From Podarcis raffonei (Eukaryota; Chordata; Lepidosauria; Squamata; Lacertidae): a stretch of DNA of 64,000 bases. The notes below the pieces were generated by a model. That model searched no databases, was not told the DNA's origin, and worked only from the letters and a program-made list of their open reading frames with translations. Shown piece by piece: positions 54,141-64,000 of the stretch. The stretch covers positions 6,812,959 through 6,876,958 of the forward strand of contig NC_070619.1 of assembly GCF_027172205.1 (NCBI RefSeq). Direction: 5' to 3'. Position 1 is the first letter of the stretch. Every line of letters begins with the position of its first letter. The translations under genes were made by a program, and so were the position numbers.

Positions 54141-54560
54141 CTTCTTCCTGTTTTTTTCCTTCTTCTTGAGGCGGGAATGTAGAAAACGAACGGAGGAAAA
54201 GCACTGGAGGCCTCCTGCCCTAAATCCTGTGCTCTGCTCCGCTCAGCTATTTCATTCAGGAAAAAAAGGCGCGTGTGCCTGTAATTTATACAGCACTGCA
54301 GCAATGGCCTCTCCCCTTTCCTCCCCCCCTTCCCCTCCCCAGCCCATGCGGCTGGTGGAAAAGCACAAATATCTCTCCAGAGCACAAGGGGCGCACAGTT
54401 CAGCCAATGCGCAGAAGTCATGCGCACTCGCCTTGCACCTGTTAGGCACTTTTCACATCTCCTCGCTCACTTCTCACTTGCCCCTGTTGCTTTGTTATAA
54501 ATAGCTGCTGGTGGCTGCCTTTCCTTTTCCTAAAATTAGTAACGGGAACACAGAAATGTC
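54141..54560 (-). promoter_or_regulatory. NMRK2 5' UTR and candidate muscle-type promoter
   Basis: Repeat-free DNA upstream of the NMRK2 ATG. On the minus strand CTATTTATAA (54495-54504) fits both a MEF2 site (YTAWWWWTAR) and a TATA-like box. E-box cores CACCTG/CAGGTG (near 54436) and NRF1-like GCGCATG (near 54420) lie between it and the ATG. A muscle-specific use is inferred from what is known of mammalian NMRK2. Confidence 0.45.
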
Positions 54561-54796
54561 ACCTATTTCTTTTATCCTTTTAGGATTCTATGGCAGAATT
54601 CCCTAGAAGCACAGCAGTGTTTTTCCTCCCTAATTTTGCTTCCTCTTGTTTCATTTTTGTTGGTTAAATGTTCATTTGGGGTTAGTGGTTACTTTGATTC
54701 GGGTATAACTACAAACTGTTTATTGTTGCTGTTGTCACTGCTTTTCACTGATTTATTGGTTTATATGTTGCTTGTATAGGATATCTTGTTTCTTTA

Positions 54797-54903
54797 ATGT
54801 TTGACGCTTTGTTGCGTTTTATATGTTGTAAGCCACCCAGAGTGGCTAGGGAAACCCAGCCAGATGGGCAGGATATAAATTTAAAATTATTATTATTATT
54901 ACT
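54797..54903 (+). mobile_element. CR1/L2-group LINE (family A), 3' end
   Basis: CACCCAGAGTGGCTAGGGAA and AGATGGGCAGGATATAAATT with an ATT tail. It lies upstream of the NMRK2 promoter region. Confidence 0.75.
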
Positions 54904-54984
54904 CCTCCTAAATACTCGGAACAGGCTTGCTTATTAATTAATTATGTAAGCCTTAATTATGTAAGCCTTTAATCACAGGGCTTA

Positions 54985-55580
54985 TTTATTTAAATCTTCT
55001 TTTTAATAATATTTTTATTAGGTTTTCAACAACAAAAAACACTCAACAACAAATACAATACCAAACACAAACAAAGAAAGTTGTACACAAAATCAATGTC
55101 AAATCCATAGAATGGGATTCTCCGAACCCCGTGACTTTCCTCCTCACCTCACCCCTGGTTCCTTAAATTTTCTTTTTAACTGCATATCATTTCTACTCCA
55201 AATTATTGTTTTTTGCCTCAGATTTCCTTTACTACAGTATTTCTAAAATTGCAAGTGATTTTTAAAATCCTGCCAGTGTATTAACCTGTTTACAATACTT
55301 TTGCAAATACATAATCAACATTTCCCATTCTTTTTAAAATTTCTTGTCTTCTTGATTTCTAAGCTTTCCAGTTACCGTATTTTTCGCTCTATAACACGCA
55401 CCTGACCATAACACGCACGTAGTTTTTAGAGGAGGAAAGTCCGTAGGCATGCCACCCGTAGGCATTCCCTCCATAACACGCACAGACATTTCCCCTTACT
55501 TTTTAGGAGGAAAAAAGTGAGTGTTATGGTGCAAAAAATACGGTAATTTCGCCATTTCAGCTTAGTCCATTAACTTGGTT
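54985..55580 (-). mobile_element. L1-derived 3' fragment with a MITE inserted
   Basis: It begins with the inverted L1 tail ATTTTTATTAGGTTTTCAAC and shares blocks with 35280-35760. The MITE at 55373-55545 interrupts it. Confidence 0.6.
55373..55545. mobile_element. TA-flanked palindromic MITE (CGTATTTTTCGCTC family), short
   Basis: TACCGTATTTTTCGCTCTAT / GTGCAAAAAATACGGTA, 173 bases. It has AACACGCAC where the longer copies have AGACGCAC. Confidence 0.83.
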
Positions 55581-55588
55581 TACTTATA

Positions 55589-55834
55589 CAGTGGTACCTT
55601 GGTTTACGAACTTAATCCGTTCCGGAAGTCCGTTCTTATCTTAAACCAAAGCGTTCTTAAACCAAGCCATGCTTTCCCATAGCAGCAGGGGACTCAATTT
55701 ACACTCAACAGGAAGCGGAACAGGTTCTGCTTCCAAGGCAAAGTTCACAAACCAAAACACCTACTTCCGGATTTGCAGCATTCTTAATCCAAGTTGTTCA
55801 TAAATTAAGCTGTTCTTAAACCAAGGTACCACTG
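55589..55834 (+). mobile_element. Tigger-like MITE (type D)
   Basis: CAGTGGTACCTTGGTTTACG / TTAAACCAAGGTACCACTG, TA flanks. Confidence 0.84.
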
Positions 55835-55889
55835 TATGTATCTTCAATCTATATCCTGCCCTTCCTCCTGGAGCAGCAAACACACCAAT

Positions 55890-55912
55890 AACTATATATA
55901 CATACATATACA

Positions 55913-55948
<36 letters not shown>

Positions 55949-55950
55949 TT
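55890..55950. repeat. (ATAC)n microsatellite
   Basis: About 55 bases of ACATAC/ATAC. Confidence 0.85.
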
Positions 55951-56339
55951 CTCAAAGCAGATATAGACATTCTTAAAACAGTTGCCCCGAGTGTGTCAGG
56001 AACAGCTATAAAATGCATGGGTAAAAAAAGGAATGTTTTTAAATTTCTCATGGGAGCCAGTAATGGAGGAGCCAGATGCATCTCACAGGGGAGGGCGTTC
56101 CACAAATGAGAATCTGAAACAGCTGAAGGCTCAAACATCTACCATATTTGCACATTTTCTCTAAACATCTGTGTGCGAGGCTGCTAAGCAATTTACTGGC
56201 CCAGTGCAAAGCAAACCAAGCTGAGACGTGGGTGGCGCAACGCGGCAGATTCAACGCCGTACACACAACCCTGCTAGCTGGTGCCACTTGGGGCGGGAGC
56301 AGAAAACCGCCAATTCCCGGCCGTAGAAGCGACTAACTG

Positions 56340-57352
56340 GTGCAGGTAGCTTAGGGCCCCACTCTCTTGGGGACCCCCAAAAAAATTTAAAGGAAAAGGA
56401 CACCCGGATGTACATTTCCAAAATATAAGATAAAAAACGAATAAAATAAAGCCTACATACAGCAACAGTGTTTTGTGTTGTGTAAGCTCCTTTGATGCAA
56501 GTCTTGGGCCCTGCCTGCTAGCCTGCTCCCTGGTTTGCTCATTTCTATATATAGGGTGCCTACATTCTGCTATTTATAATTATTAGTAGTTTGCATCATA
56601 TATTGACACCTATTATTATTTCATGTTATTGTAAGTTTCTAGAGACTAGGTTATTAGTGTTTGTAAATTGTGTTTCTAATGGAACTTTTGTTATTGCCAA
56701 ATGTCAATGCGTTTGCATTATTAAGTTTATTATTAAGAGCTTAATAATTTGTTTCACTATTAATATAAAAAGGTAAAGGTACCCCTGCCCGTACGGGCCA
56801 GTCTTGCCAGACTCTAGGGTTGTGCGCTCATCTCACTCTATAGGCCGGGAGCCAGCGCTGTCCGCAGACACTTCCGGGTCACGTGGCCAGCGTGACGAAG
56901 CTGCATCTGGCGAGCCAGCACAGCATACAGAACGCCGTTTACCTTCCCGCTAGTAAGCGGTCCCTATTTATCTACTTGCACCCGAGGGTGCTTTCGAACC
57001 GCTAGGTTGCCAGGCGCTGGGACCGAACGACGGGAGCGCACCCCGCCGCGGGGATTCGAACCGCCGACCTTTCGATCGGCAAGTCCTAGGTGCTGAGGCT
57101 TTAACCCACAGCGCCACCCGCGTAATATACTTCTCCTTAATTGTATTTCAGTTCAACAATTCCTTTGATAAAATATTTACTTTGTTATGTGCAAACGGCT
57201 TTAGATACCCATTAGGTCCATAAATGTCCATATAGCGTATATTCAACACAACCAAACAGTGACAATTTGTTGTTGACAAAGGACAGCTGGACATAGAAAG
57301 AGCCCCATTACCTTCAGGAGCTTAGGGCCTCATCAAACCTAAATCTGGCCCT
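56340..57352. mobile_element. hAT-like element (CCGGATTT family) with a SINE inserted
   Basis: From GGTAGCTTAGGGCCCCACTC to TAAATCTGGCCCTG; the left tip is missing. The SINE at 56770-57122 is flanked by TAATATA. Confidence 0.65.
56770..57122 (-). mobile_element. Sauria-type SINE (subfamily 2)
   Basis: Full length with the GTACGGGCCAGTCTTGCC mark of subfamily 2. Confidence 0.94.
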
Positions 57353-57509
57353 GGGTGCAGCAGAGGGAATCCGGTTCGGGCCCCCCATGAGGAAACGGGT
57401 GGCTTTGGATGAAGCCAATTTATCGCCTTTTCCCATTCTGCCTCCACGATGGCCTGTTCTGAAACCTTGTGAATGCATTTGGCACTAATGCTTGGTAGTA
57501 TTTGCTCTT

Positions 57510-57876
57510 GCTTTTGAATTCTGGTGCTGGAGGAGACTCTTGAGAGTCCCATGGACTGCAAGAAGATCAAACCTCTCCATTCTGAAGGAAATCAGCCCTG
57601 AGTGCTCACTGGAAGGACAGATCCTGAAGCTGAGGCTCCAAGACTTTGGCCACCTCATGAGAAGAGAAGACTCCCTGGAGAAGACCCTGATGTTGGGAAA
57701 GATGGAGGGCACAAGGAGAAGGGGACGACAGAGGACGAGATGGTGGGGCAGTGTTCTCAAAGCGACCAGCATGAGTTTGACCAAACTGCGGGAGGCAGTG
57801 GAAGGCAGGACTGCCTGGCGTGCTCTGGTCCAGGGGGTCACAAAGAGTTAGATACGACTAAATGACTGAACAACAA
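57510..57876 (+). mobile_element. BovB LINE 3' part with open frame
   Basis: A 119-codon frame (57492-57851) encodes FEFWCWRRLLRVPWTARRSN to LVQGVTKS. The tail is ACTAAATGACTGAACAACAA. Confidence 0.93.
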
Positions 57877-58144
57877 GTATTTGCTCTGCTTCTGGCAGGT
57901 TTAGCAGAGCTCCTTGTGAGGTATGGCAGCGCACAGTGGAAGAGGACCTCTGCCGGAGCCAAACATTCTCCAGCAGCACAGATCAGGGGTTTGGATTGCT
58001 CCGTAATTGCCTCAAATAATTGCCATAAAATTATTTCTATTTAAACAGATACGTTCCAAGATCCATCGCACAGCCCCTAGCATCCTGCAATCAAGTTGCC
58101 TCTCTCTTTATTCCTCACGGTATGTAAACGCCACATCATTTTTA

Positions 58145-58272
58145 TTAGAATAATAGAATTGGAAAGGGACCCCAAGAGTAATCTAGTCCAACCCTTTGCA
58201 ATGCCCTGTGTGGGGCTCAAACCCACAACCCTGAAATGAAGCCTCATGCTCTACCTACAGAGCTATCCCAGG
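58145..58272 (-). mobile_element. tRNA-derived SINE with CR1-type tail
   Basis: On the minus strand a tRNA-like head (GATAGCTCTGTAGGTAGAGC ... GGTTTGAGCCCC) leads to the CR1 tail GGTTGGACTAGATTACTC. Same type as 27003. Confidence 0.72.
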
Positions 58273-58309
58273 TTCTAGTAACAGATTATAATTTAGGAAG
58301 TTCATGATA

Positions 58310-58430
58310 GTGATGGGGCACCAGGTGATATTGGACTCCCAGCTCCCATTAGCTTCAGCCAGCATGGCCAATGATCAGGAATGATGGGATTTGTAGTCTA
58401 AGAAGAGCTAGAGAGCTCCATCCATGTTCT
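58310..58430. mobile_element. Old hAT-like MITE
   Basis: GGACTCCCAGCTCCCATTAG ... CAGCATGGCCAATGATCAGG ... GATGGGATTTGTAGTC, the central palindrome of the family at 44215. Confidence 0.55.
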
Positions 58431-58738
58431 CCAGCTCAACACTAGAGAGCCAGTATGGCTGGTGCGAATCTCACCCGTTCATGTTGTTGTTCTTGTTAAT
58501 GTCACTATTAAATAGCAAGGCATTTGGCTATTCTTCAGACTCTGGTGAGCCCCTTTTCTGAGTTAGATGGTGCCTTGGCCCTGGCTCCATGTGATCCATA
58601 CCACCATGAGTTTATAACTGGGGGAGACCTCGGGGGCTAGGGTCAAAAGTGTATAAAGTACGGTGGTACCTTGGTTCTCAAACTTAATCCGCCCCAGTGG
58701 TCCATTCCAAAACCAAAGCGCTCCAAAACCAAGGCGTA

Positions 58739-58980
58739 CAGTGGTACCTCGGGTTAAGAACTTAATTAGTTCTGGAGGTCCGTTCTTAACCTGAAACTGT
58801 TCTTAACCTGAGGTCCCACTTTAGCTAATGGGGCCTCCTGCTGCCACCGCGCCGCCGGAGCACGATTTCTCTTCTCATCCTGAAGCAAAGTTCTTAACCC
58901 GAGGTACTATTTCTAGGTTAGTGGAGTCTGTCCCCTGAAACGTCTGTAACCTGAAGCGTCTGTAGCCAGAAGTACCACTG
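58739..58980 (-). mobile_element. Tigger-like MITE (type A), nested
   Basis: CAGTGGTACCTCGGGTTAAG / TGTAGCCAGAAGTACCACTG, TA flanks, within the type E MITE. Confidence 0.83.
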
Positions 58981-59107
58981 TAATGCAAAAAGGATTAATC
59001 CGTTCCAGACTTTTTTTAAAAAAACAAACCCTAAAACAGCAATTTAACATGAATTTTACTCTCTAAAGAGACCATTGATCCATAAAATGAAAGCAATAAA
59101 CAATGTA

Positions 59108-59271
59108 CAGTGAACCCTCCGGATACGAATTTAATTTGTTCCGGGGGTCCATGCGCACCCCAGAGCATGGTGTGATAGAGCGTTTCTGCGCATGCGGCAA
59201 AACTCAGCAGAATACACTTCCGGGTTTGCCCCATTCACAACCCGAAAGTTATGTTACCCGAGGGTCCACTA
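59108..59271. mobile_element. Tigger-like MITE (type G), nested
   Basis: CAGTGAACCCTCCGGATACG / GTTACCCGAGGGTCCACTA, 164 bases with a GCGCATGCG-rich centre. Confidence 0.7.
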
Positions 59272-59512
59272 TATTGCGGTCACACAATCAAACAGTAGCT
59301 GAACTGGGTTCCGCAAAGTCACAAAAACAAGAGAGTCACAAAAACGCAAAATAAATAGCAAAAACAGACCTCAGCGTAACACTCAAAATGGAGCACGTTC
59401 AGCTTCTGAAAGAAGTTTGCAAACCGGAACACTTCCAGGCTTGCAGTGTTTAGCTTCCAAGTTTTTTGAGTACCAAGGCGTTTGAGAACCAAGGTACCAC
59501 TGTATATTACGG

Positions 59513-59575
59513 GCATTGAACCTGCAACCTTGGCATCATCAGCACCAGGCTCTAACCAACTGAGCCACTCTGCAC
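59513..59575 (-). pseudogene. tRNA-Ile-like retropseudogene
   Basis: On the minus strand GGCTCAGTTGGTTAGAGC, then GGTGCTGATGATGCCAAGG (anticodon loop GAT) and GGTTGCAGGTTCAATGC match a tRNA-Ile from D arm to T arm. The 3' acceptor half is missing. It is flanked by the 8-base repeat TATTACGG (59505-59512, 59576-59583). Confidence 0.65.
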
Positions 59576-59583
59576 TATTACGG

Positions 59584-60293
59584 TGTCAAGAATATATTGC
59601 AGCAGCCAGCTACGATAAAACAGCTGCAGGAAGCGGCCACGACTCTTCTCCTTCCCACCCCAGCTTGGAAAGAAATATTGGCACATTTTTCATCGGTGCT
59701 TGTGGAAAACACAGCAATGGGCACCCAGAGCCTGGTGCGTCTCACCCAGGACGTCTTGTCTCTTTCCACCTGCACATTTGGCGTTTCTCATAAAAGCAGC
59801 CGCTAATCCTCTTTCAGTTGCACACCGTACACTTATAAGTCATAGTTTAGTTACAGCGGTATGCGGCAAAGTTTATCCGGCACACTCGCCCGTCACGTTC
59901 CTCGGAGTCAGGCGGTTCGTATGAGTGAGGAAGCCACTGCCAAGAACAAATGACGTTCCCTCCTGCTAGCGCAGAAACTAAATGTCATAGGTCAGCTAAA
60001 ACACTTCAAATAACTTTTTTAAAAAACAACAAGGCGTTGTAAAAAGGCTCCATCATCTCTGGGTGGGTGTGGGAAAGACGCCTGTCTCTCAGATGACGAG
60101 GACTGAAGTTCAGCAGCACATGTTCCACCTCTGACATCGCTAGTTAGAGGTGAGCAAGACTCTCCTGTCTGCTGCCAGCCTGAGAAAAAGGGACAAATGG
60201 TTTGCATGCCCCTTGCTCCCAGTCACATCTTGCCTTTCATCGCATCTTGCCTGCCTGGTTTTGGTAAAGGCTGTTCCGAAAACTCCTGCTACC
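59584..60293. other. Unassigned upstream flank
   Basis: Repeat-poor DNA. Several overlapping open frames occur on both strands (for example 59482-59793 and 60150-60404) but none has a recognised domain. Confidence 0.35.
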
Positions 60294-60301
60294 TCGGGAA
60301 G

Positions 60302-60458
60302 CAGTGGCGTAGCGTGGGTTGTCAGCACCCGGGGCAAGGCAAGTAATTTGCGCCCCCTAACCCATGGATTTGCGCCCCCTAACCCGTGGATTTGCACCCC
60401 CTAACCCTAACCCCCAGATGTTGCGCCCAGTGCGGCCGGCCCCCACGCTATGCCACTG
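60302..60458. mobile_element. hAT MITE with internal TTGCGCCCCCTAACCC repeats
   Basis: CAGTGGCGTAGCGTGGG / CCCACGCTATGCCACTG. Perfect 8-bp duplication TCGGGAAG at 60294-60301 and 60459-60466. The centre has three TTGCRCCCCCTAACCC units and a short CCCTAACCCTAACCCC run. Confidence 0.92.
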
Positions 60459-60466
60459 TCGGGAAG

Positions 60467-61890
60467 TACGGCAGATCTTTTTATAAAAAAACAATTTTTA
60501 TGACTTTAAATACAACAGACATCTTTCTTGTTGAAGACTCGGCGTTTTTAATGAAATATCCACAGGTTTTCTTGGCTTCAAAGCAAGAAAAATGACCGCC
60601 GCCACGCGCCGTTAACAGCAAACTGTATTTCCTAGAGTTAAATCACCTAAATACGAAACACATTAGGACGGGGTGGAGGACTTAATTCGTCCTCGCAGTT
60701 TTACAAGAATGTTTTCGGATGGCAGAGCTCCACTTTTAAACACAGGGGAATTGTAGGTGTGTGCTGTTTTGTGCCCGGTCTTGATGACGGGAAACTTCAC
60801 CTTGATAATGGCATGCTCTATTACAAGGAATATACAAAAAGAAAAACCCCACATATATTTACATTTGTAAATGTCGAACATTGATTTTTTTCTCTCTCCT
60901 CTGACATATACATCACACCTGTAAGCAAAAGTCTTTGAGGCAAGAGGAAGAAATGAGAGGTTAGGAATTGTACTGAGGTATGCTCTAAAATAGTACACCA
61001 TTTTCCATTTTATGGTACAGCAGCAGAAACCTATCTCTCAGGGTTGTCGTGAGGGAGAAAGTGAGAGAAGAAGAGAATTACACATGCTGATTTTTGCCCT
61101 TTGGAAGAAAGGTGGTTTGCAAATGTAAGGGATGAATGGAAAGAAATAGATTGCACAGCTTTCTGCCAGGGAGGGGGGCATCAAACAACATTATGAAATC
61201 CTAGTGTTTATATATCAGTTTTGGATTTCGACCTTTGCAAATCGGTTAACACTGTCGCTGTTTCACCACTGTGTGACACAGCAAGACATCTTGTGGCTCA
61301 AAAGCCACCCGTTTTATAACCACCTTATTTTATCCGCATCGTGGTATTGCTTAAAAAAAAAAAAAGGATTTTATCTCTCTATCGCAAACAGATATGTTTC
61401 TGATATTAGGTCAATACGGAGGAACAGAAAGCATGAAACAACTGTTTCCTGTTCCTTAAACACATGGGAAAGCGTTGCTCAGATTGTTGAGCACTTAAAT
61501 AAAATATCTTACAGTATTGCCATTCCAGTTTGATGCAAAACATTTTACTGTGTGAAAGTGCTTCTTTAATCAAGTCTGCCCATTATAATTCTCCATTATT
61601 AGAACTATAGTCCTTTTTACATTTTTCAGTGATGGATTTGTACCATTATACTTTATTCATAGAAAGGCAATAGGTCCTACTTTTTACAGTCCATTTAAAC
61701 ACCTGTCAAAGAACAGTTCTCTGTTTATTAAATAGAGTATGTGAAGGGGAAAGTCCTAAGTCTATCTGAAAGATAAAGAGTCCTACGAAGGGAGAAATGA
61801 GGGGCGTTGAAGTTGTGGCGCATGCAGGTAACTTGGTCATAGCCTTCCCCACCGTGGTGAGATAGACTGCACTTCTTTCAGCTATTCTAA
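60467..61890. other. Repeat-poor stretch, possible 3' UTR of a neighbouring gene
   Basis: About 1.4 kb with almost no recognisable transposon, unusual in this window. No coding exon was seen. From memory, ATCAY lies upstream of NMRK2 in mammals, so a long 3' UTR of that gene on the minus strand is one possibility. This is not demonstrated. Confidence 0.3.
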
Positions 61891-61895
61891 ATTTA

Positions 61896-62118
61896 GGTAA
61901 AGGTTAAGGGACCCCTGACCATTAGGTCCAGTCGTGGCCGACTCTGGGGTTGCGGCGCTCATCTCGCTTTACTGGCCGAGGGAGCCGGCGTACAGCTTCC
62001 GGGTATGTGGCCAGCAGGACTAAGCCGCTTCTGTCGAACCAGAGCAGCGCACGGAAATGCCATTTACCTTCCCACTGGAGCTGTACCTATTTATCTACTT
62101 GCACTTGGACGTGCTTTC
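61896..62118 (-). mobile_element. Sauria-type SINE, 5'-truncated
   Basis: It ends at GCACTTGGACGTGCTTTC. The duplication TTCTAAATTTA is on both sides, so the truncation happened at insertion. Confidence 0.9.
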
Positions 62119-62458
62119 TACATTTCTAAATTTACAGCTATACATTTAAATCAGCATATGCAAATTTTCCCCCACTTCCCCTTCATCATTCAATCGACTA
62201 ATTTTAGCTCAAAGCAAAATCCAATTTACATTCCCTTATTGGAGTCCCACCTATTCCACCCCACCCCAGCTGCAAAAATGTCTCAAAACCGATCAGAGAA
62301 TGTGGAGTAAAAGCGCAATTGCACAAATTCAGCATTTGGTTAAGGAAAAGCTAGGTTTTTACAAACCTGTGCCTTGCTCTTCCAGGGGAAGAAAATACTT
62401 TATGTGCCAAAAATGTAGCAGTTTTTGATACATGGAGGACAAAAACCCCCAAAATGTT

Positions 62459-62721
62459 TACCGTATTTTTCGCTCTATAAGACGCGCCAGAGCACAAGAT
62501 GCACCTAGTTTTTGGAGGAGGAAAACAAGGAAAAAAATATTCTGAATCTCAGAAGCCAGAACAGCAAGAGGGATCGCTGTGCAGTGAAAGCAGCAATCCC
62601 TCTTGCTGTTCTGGCTTCTGGGATAGCTGCGCAGCCTGCATTTGCTCCATAAGACGCACACAAATTTCCCCTTACTTTTTAGGAGGGAAAAAGTGAGTCT
62701 TATAGAGCAAAAAATACGGTA
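62459..62721. mobile_element. TA-flanked palindromic MITE (CGTATTTTTCGCTC family)
   Basis: TACCGTATTTTTCGCTCTAT / ATAGAGCAAAAAATACGGTA, 263 bases, closest to the copy at 40718. Confidence 0.88.
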
Positions 62722-63740
62722 CATAGACTTCAGGTAAGTACAGCACCTGGGGAAATTTTCTGTAGAAGCCACGTTGAATTCAGTTTCTGAATTTTGGTGT
62801 GGCTTGCCTTGGACGTTTAGTGGGTTGTCCCCTGTGTTCATTCTGTAGTGCCTTTTTGTTTTTTAAAAACTCACCCTCCCAAGTGTTGACCAAAAGACCT
62901 GATATTCTGCTTTGCAGCATTCAGCCAATATCGCCTCAGTTCACACATAACACTGGGTCATGGTTTAAACATATGAACCCAGCCCAGCAGACTAACCTTG
63001 TTTTGCGTTCTGTTAATAAACCACGATGTGAAGCCGTTTTGCTGTTGGCTTATGAACCATGGCTTGTTTCAAACTAGAGGGTGGCATTACATGGAAACCC
63101 AAGAACCTTGTTTAACCAATGTTTTGTATGGACACCCTACTTGCAGAGGCCCAAGACCAGGAGAAACAAGCCATGTTTCTCTGCTTTCCTGTGAGACGGC
63201 TTGTCGTTTGTTGACGAAACCATGGTTTAGCTGGCCAAACCATGGTTTAGCATGGCTTTAGTCATGTGCAAATGTGGCCTGTGGCCTGTTTCACACGCAA
63301 CAGCAACCCAAAATTTGGCCCTGGTGCCCAGACAGAAATCACGCCCGCTCTGCTCCTCCTCAGGTCCTGATGCCATGTTAAATCTGAGTCCCCCAAATAA
63401 AACATGAGTGCTAAACCAAGACCGAACTTTGGTTAGAACTTAGGTCTTTTTTGGGAGCAAGAGAAACCACGGAACATCAACAGTTGGTCGCAGGAGGAGA
63501 AAAGCAGGCAGAATTTTCTCTTTGGGCACAAGCAAGCTTGTTCATTCATAGTGAAGCCGATGGAGAAATAAAACCTGTAAAAGCCACTGATAGATCATCC
63601 GTAGAGATTTCAGATATAGGTTTGGTTCAGTAAGTTTACCCATTACAGACTATGATAGTAGATGTGATTAAGGCGATTTACCCAAACCTCTCTCATTTCA
63701 GTTTGTGGGTGGGGACACATTTCCTCCTCTTTAGCAGTAA
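62722..63740. other. Unassigned upstream flank
   Basis: No exon was recognised. AAACCATGG-type motifs recur (63050-63260: CCATGGCTTG, AACCATGGTTTAG twice), perhaps an old repeat. Confidence 0.35.
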
Positions 63741-63744
63741 TCCA

Positions 63745-63885
63745 GGGATAGGGGAACACCTGACCCTCCAGATGATGTCAGACTGCAAGTCACAACAGCT
63801 TTAGCCAGCTTGGGCAATGGTCAAGGATGATGGGGTATGTAATCACAGCATCTGCAGTGCCACAAATTACCCATCCCTGCTTCAA
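63745..63885. mobile_element. Old hAT-like MITE
   Basis: ATAGGGGAACACCTGACCCTC ... TTTAGCCAGCTTGGGCAATG ... AATTACCCATCCCTG, a degraded member of the family at 44215. Confidence 0.55.
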
Positions 63886-64000
63886 AACCAAGCAGCCCAT
63901 ATTCTTCCCTCTCGTGTCCATGATTACAAGGCAAACACACCCTTTTAAAACCAAGCATAGAGAAACCGGCAAAGATATCGCAAGGAATTGTCACCCCATT

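Larger units (their letters stand above)
58661..59502. mobile_element. Tigger-like MITE (type E) hosting two other MITEs
   Basis: Outer ends CGGTGGTACCTTGGTTCTCA / TTGAGAACCAAGGTACCACTG. Type A (58739-58980) and type G (59108-59271) copies sit inside, each with its own inverted ends. Confidence 0.75.

Noticed and set aside
54025-54504. 159-codon plus-strand frame over the NMRK2 first exon
   Set aside because: It is antisense to NMRK2 exon 1 and its 5' region, with low-complexity composition and no family match.

Overview
The window is nuclear DNA from a squamate reptile, most likely a lizard. The reasons are the many tRNA-derived Sauria-type SINEs with (ACCTTT)n tails, a BovB (RTE-clade) LINE with a long open reverse-transcriptase frame, CR1/L2-group and L1 LINE tails, dense pogo/Tigger-like and hAT-like MITEs, and vertebrate genes split into small exons with GT-AG introns. 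The species cannot be fixed from sequence alone.

Two host genes are present, both on the minus strand. FSD1 (fibronectin type III and SPRY domain protein 1) is complete. Thirteen coding exons run from the ATG at 29482 to the stop at 4700; the spliced frame is 1491 nt (496 codons plus stop), the length I recall for human FSD1. NMRK2 (nicotinamide riboside kinase 2) is also complete. Seven coding exons run from the ATG at 54140 to the stop at 38818; the spliced frame is 603 nt (200 codons plus stop). I traced every junction by hand and all are GT-AG with matching phase.

Layout: 1-4080 is repeat-rich flank downstream of FSD1, ending in a LINE 3' part. 4080-29.7 kb is FSD1, with introns full of nested transposons and a 0.9 kb (ATCT)n tract in intron 1. 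29.7-38.3 kb is the intergenic interval (MITEs, SINEs, BovB and L1 pieces, plus some unexplained single-copy DNA). 38.3-54.5 kb is NMRK2, with a promoter-like CpG-rich block inside intron 1 and a local duplication on both sides of exon 2. 54.5-64 kb is upstream flank with a nest of Tigger-like MITEs and two repeat-poor stretches.

FSD1 is known as a microtubule- and centrosome-associated protein. NMRK2 phosphorylates nicotinamide riboside to NMN and is muscle-enriched in mammals. Nothing suggests that they act in one pathway; they are simply neighbours in the same orientation. From memory they are also in the same relative order in human 19p13.3, but there about a dozen genes lie between them. 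Most of the rest is a transposon record in which insertion order can be read from target-site duplications.

I saw no CRISPR array, no bacterial or plasmid signal and no clearly new gene system. The strongest oddities are the duplication flanking NMRK2 exon 2, the unexplained promoter-like block in NMRK2 intron 1, the NMRK2 stop codon placed exactly at a candidate splice donor, the inverted copy of the NMRK2 3' end at 30.6 kb, and several deep transposon nests.
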